A DNA stretch of 64,000 nucleotides from NCBI GenBank assembly GCA_013822765.1, contig PNKY01000008.1:170045-234044 (forward strand), read 5' to 3'. Origin of the DNA: Rhodospirillum sp. (GTDB lineage: Bacteria; Pseudomonadota; Alphaproteobacteria; Dongiales; Dongiaceae). Shown here piece by piece: positions 63,231-64,000 of this stretch. The translations under genes were made by a program, and so were the position numbers. The notes under the pieces were generated by a model, which did not search any database, had not been told where the DNA came from, and was given only the letters and a program-made list of their open reading frames with translations. Positions within the stretch are counted from its first letter, which is position 1, and each line of letters opens with the position of its first letter.

Positions 63231-63427
63231 CGCAGTTGGCATTGCGGGCCGGATGTTCCGCCGCCGATGTTGTAGGGTTTCAGATCCCGCAGCATCGTCG
63301 GCATTGGCTTGTCAGTACCGAACTGCAGCTTGGCCCGCTTGAACTGCGCGAGGCGATGGCACTCCGGGCAGTACAGCCGGATCATCGCCGCCGTCATCTC
63401 GCCAAGATGGTAGCAGCCCTTTGGCAT
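63125..63427 (-). CDS. Hypothetical CPEC-containing protein, 3'-altered
   Basis: The ORF of about 100 residues (start ATG 63427; 63397 or 63385 are alternatives) has the pattern MIRLYCPECHRLAQFKR, DKPMPTMLRDLKP and GPQCQLRYWDSMTPDARAEA, which I associate with uncharacterised rhizobial proteins. The Cys-x-x-Cys-His and a later Cys could bind zinc. The C-terminal 20 residues (KASSFVLRPTGKAVVGAAL) are antisense to the SRAP fragment and look unlike a natural ending, so the gene is probably joined to foreign sequence. No function is known. It has no clear ribosome site, so it may not be expressed. Confidence 0.5.
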   Translation of the reverse strand: MPKGCYHLGEMTAAMIRLYCPECHRLAQFKRAKLQFGTDKPMPTMLRDLKPYNIGGGTSGPQCQLRYWDSMTPDARAEASAKASSFVLRPTGKAVVGAAL

Positions 63428-63571
63428 CACCCATGCTACCGTCGGCCAGCGGTCGAAACTTGGCAGCAGAGAAGTGCCGGATTCGGCGCCACTTCTGGAC
63501 AAGTCAGCAACGCGCCGGAGCCTCAGCGGTTGGCCATTGGGGCAAGCAGAGCTACCGGACGGGTGCGCGCG

Positions 63572-63865
63572 ATGAAGATCGTCACTTCGATCGAAGGTAT
63601 ACGCACCGAGCTGCAGCGGCGCCTGGACCTTAGCACCTGGATACCTGGATACGACCTCGGCTGCGTGGCGCCATCGCCCTATCGAATTGTGGATGATAGC
63701 GTTGCGAATTGGATAGTAAACGTCAGCTCGACCTCAAAGCCTGGATGCGAAGGCTTCATTCTCCAAGTCCTGAGTACGGTGCGGCGTGACTACGATCTGC
63801 CCACGCAGTCGCTTCGAGATGCAGTTGCCGAGCTTTTGTATTGCCGGAAGCCGCGATTATTATAG
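63572..63865 (+). CDS. Small hypothetical protein (97 residues)
   Basis: The ORF reads MKIVTSIEGIRTELQRRLDL, then STWIPGYDLGCVAPSPYRIV and VSSTSKPGCEGFILQVLSTVRRDYDLPTQSLRDAVAELL. The composition looks like a real, soluble alpha/beta protein, and I have the impression that similar proteins occur in rhizobia. No catalytic motif or membrane segment is visible. A ribosome site is lacking (GGGTGCGCGCG precedes the ATG), and the frame is open upstream to 63236 without family-like sequence. It lies in a disrupted region, so expression is uncertain. Confidence 0.5.
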   Translation: MKIVTSIEGIRTELQRRLDLSTWIPGYDLGCVAPSPYRIVDDSVANWIVNVSSTSKPGCEGFILQVLSTVRRDYDLPTQSLRDAVAELLYCRKPRLL

Positions 63866-64000
63866 AGCCAACGCCCTGCCTCAAGCCCGTAAGCAGCAAG
63901 AGCAACCGGGCCAGAGTGAGCGCACCGGAGATACCGCCCATGGAATCAGCTTGTGTGCGAAACCGTACGGGGGCATAGTTGGTCTGCAACGGGCCCCTGG

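Noticed and set aside
63756..63989. 77-codon minus-strand frame at the window end with a hydrophobic stretch
   Set aside because: It overlaps the 97-residue plus-strand ORF in antisense and shows no recognisable family; a real gene there cannot be excluded but is unsupported.

Overview
This is a high-GC, gene-dense chromosomal window. It looks like an alphaproteobacterium of the order Hyphomicrobiales (Rhizobiales), most like the Bradyrhizobium/Nitrobacteraceae group. That placement is an inference from several things: many solute-binding-protein sugar importers, a bacteriophytochrome coupled to a heme oxygenase, a GlgE/TreS glycogen-trehalose cluster built from fused enzymes, tandem-PAS hybrid kinases, and small proteins resembling rhizobial hypotheticals. 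No 16S or other phylogenetic marker is present, so genus is not resolved.

Layout. (1) 1-6.9 kb holds small catabolic pieces: a TIM-barrel sugar isomerase (cut by the window edge) with a Gfo/Idh/MocA dehydrogenase; a citryl-CoA-lyase-like protein translationally coupled to an acyl-CoA synthetase; a GST with a VOC protein; and an XRE-cupin regulator divergent from a GNAT acetyltransferase. (2) 7.0-13.1 kb is a ribose-type (CUT2) sugar importer, divergent from a LacI-family repressor, with two tandem LacI operators between them. (3) 13.25-20.06 kb has a lone lytic transglycosylase, then a CUT1 importer without an ATPase, a second LacI regulator and a GH127 beta-L-arabinofuranosidase. (4) 20.1-42.1 kb is a glycogen/trehalose cluster: glgA, GH13-glgE fusion, treS-maltokinase fusion, glgB, glgX, treZ, malQ-treY fusion, and convergent glgP. 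(5) 42.3-48.2 kb has a spermidine-synthase-like protein, an FAD oxidoreductase plus GT2 glycosyltransferase pair, and bphP-bphO. (6) 48.3-59.1 kb is a nine-gene minus-strand operon headed by a SorC regulator (SDR, two permeases, binding protein, FGGY kinase, HAD phosphatase, MalK/UgpC ATPase, class II aldolase), with a glycerol-1-phosphate-dehydrogenase-like gene divergent from it. This looks like a complete sugar/polyol uptake and catabolic unit. (7) 59.2-64 kb holds a rhamnosyltransferase-like protein, a VOC protein, a decayed tRNA-Thr-like sequence, a lower-GC hybrid histidine kinase and broken small genes; it looks like an island edge.

How the genes work together. In block 4, TreS makes maltose from trehalose, the fused kinase makes maltose-1-phosphate, GlgE polymerises it, and GlgB branches the glucan. 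GlgX, GlgP and MalQ trim it, and TreY then TreZ return linear ends to trehalose. The set therefore encodes a closed trehalose-glucan cycle, with three enzyme pairs fused and most genes translationally coupled. Blocks 2, 3 and 6 are three importers of different architecture. Each binding-protein gene is followed by a strong intercistronic hairpin, and each importer sits beside its own regulator with visible palindromes. The ATPase in block 6 is a candidate to serve the ATPase-less importer of block 3.
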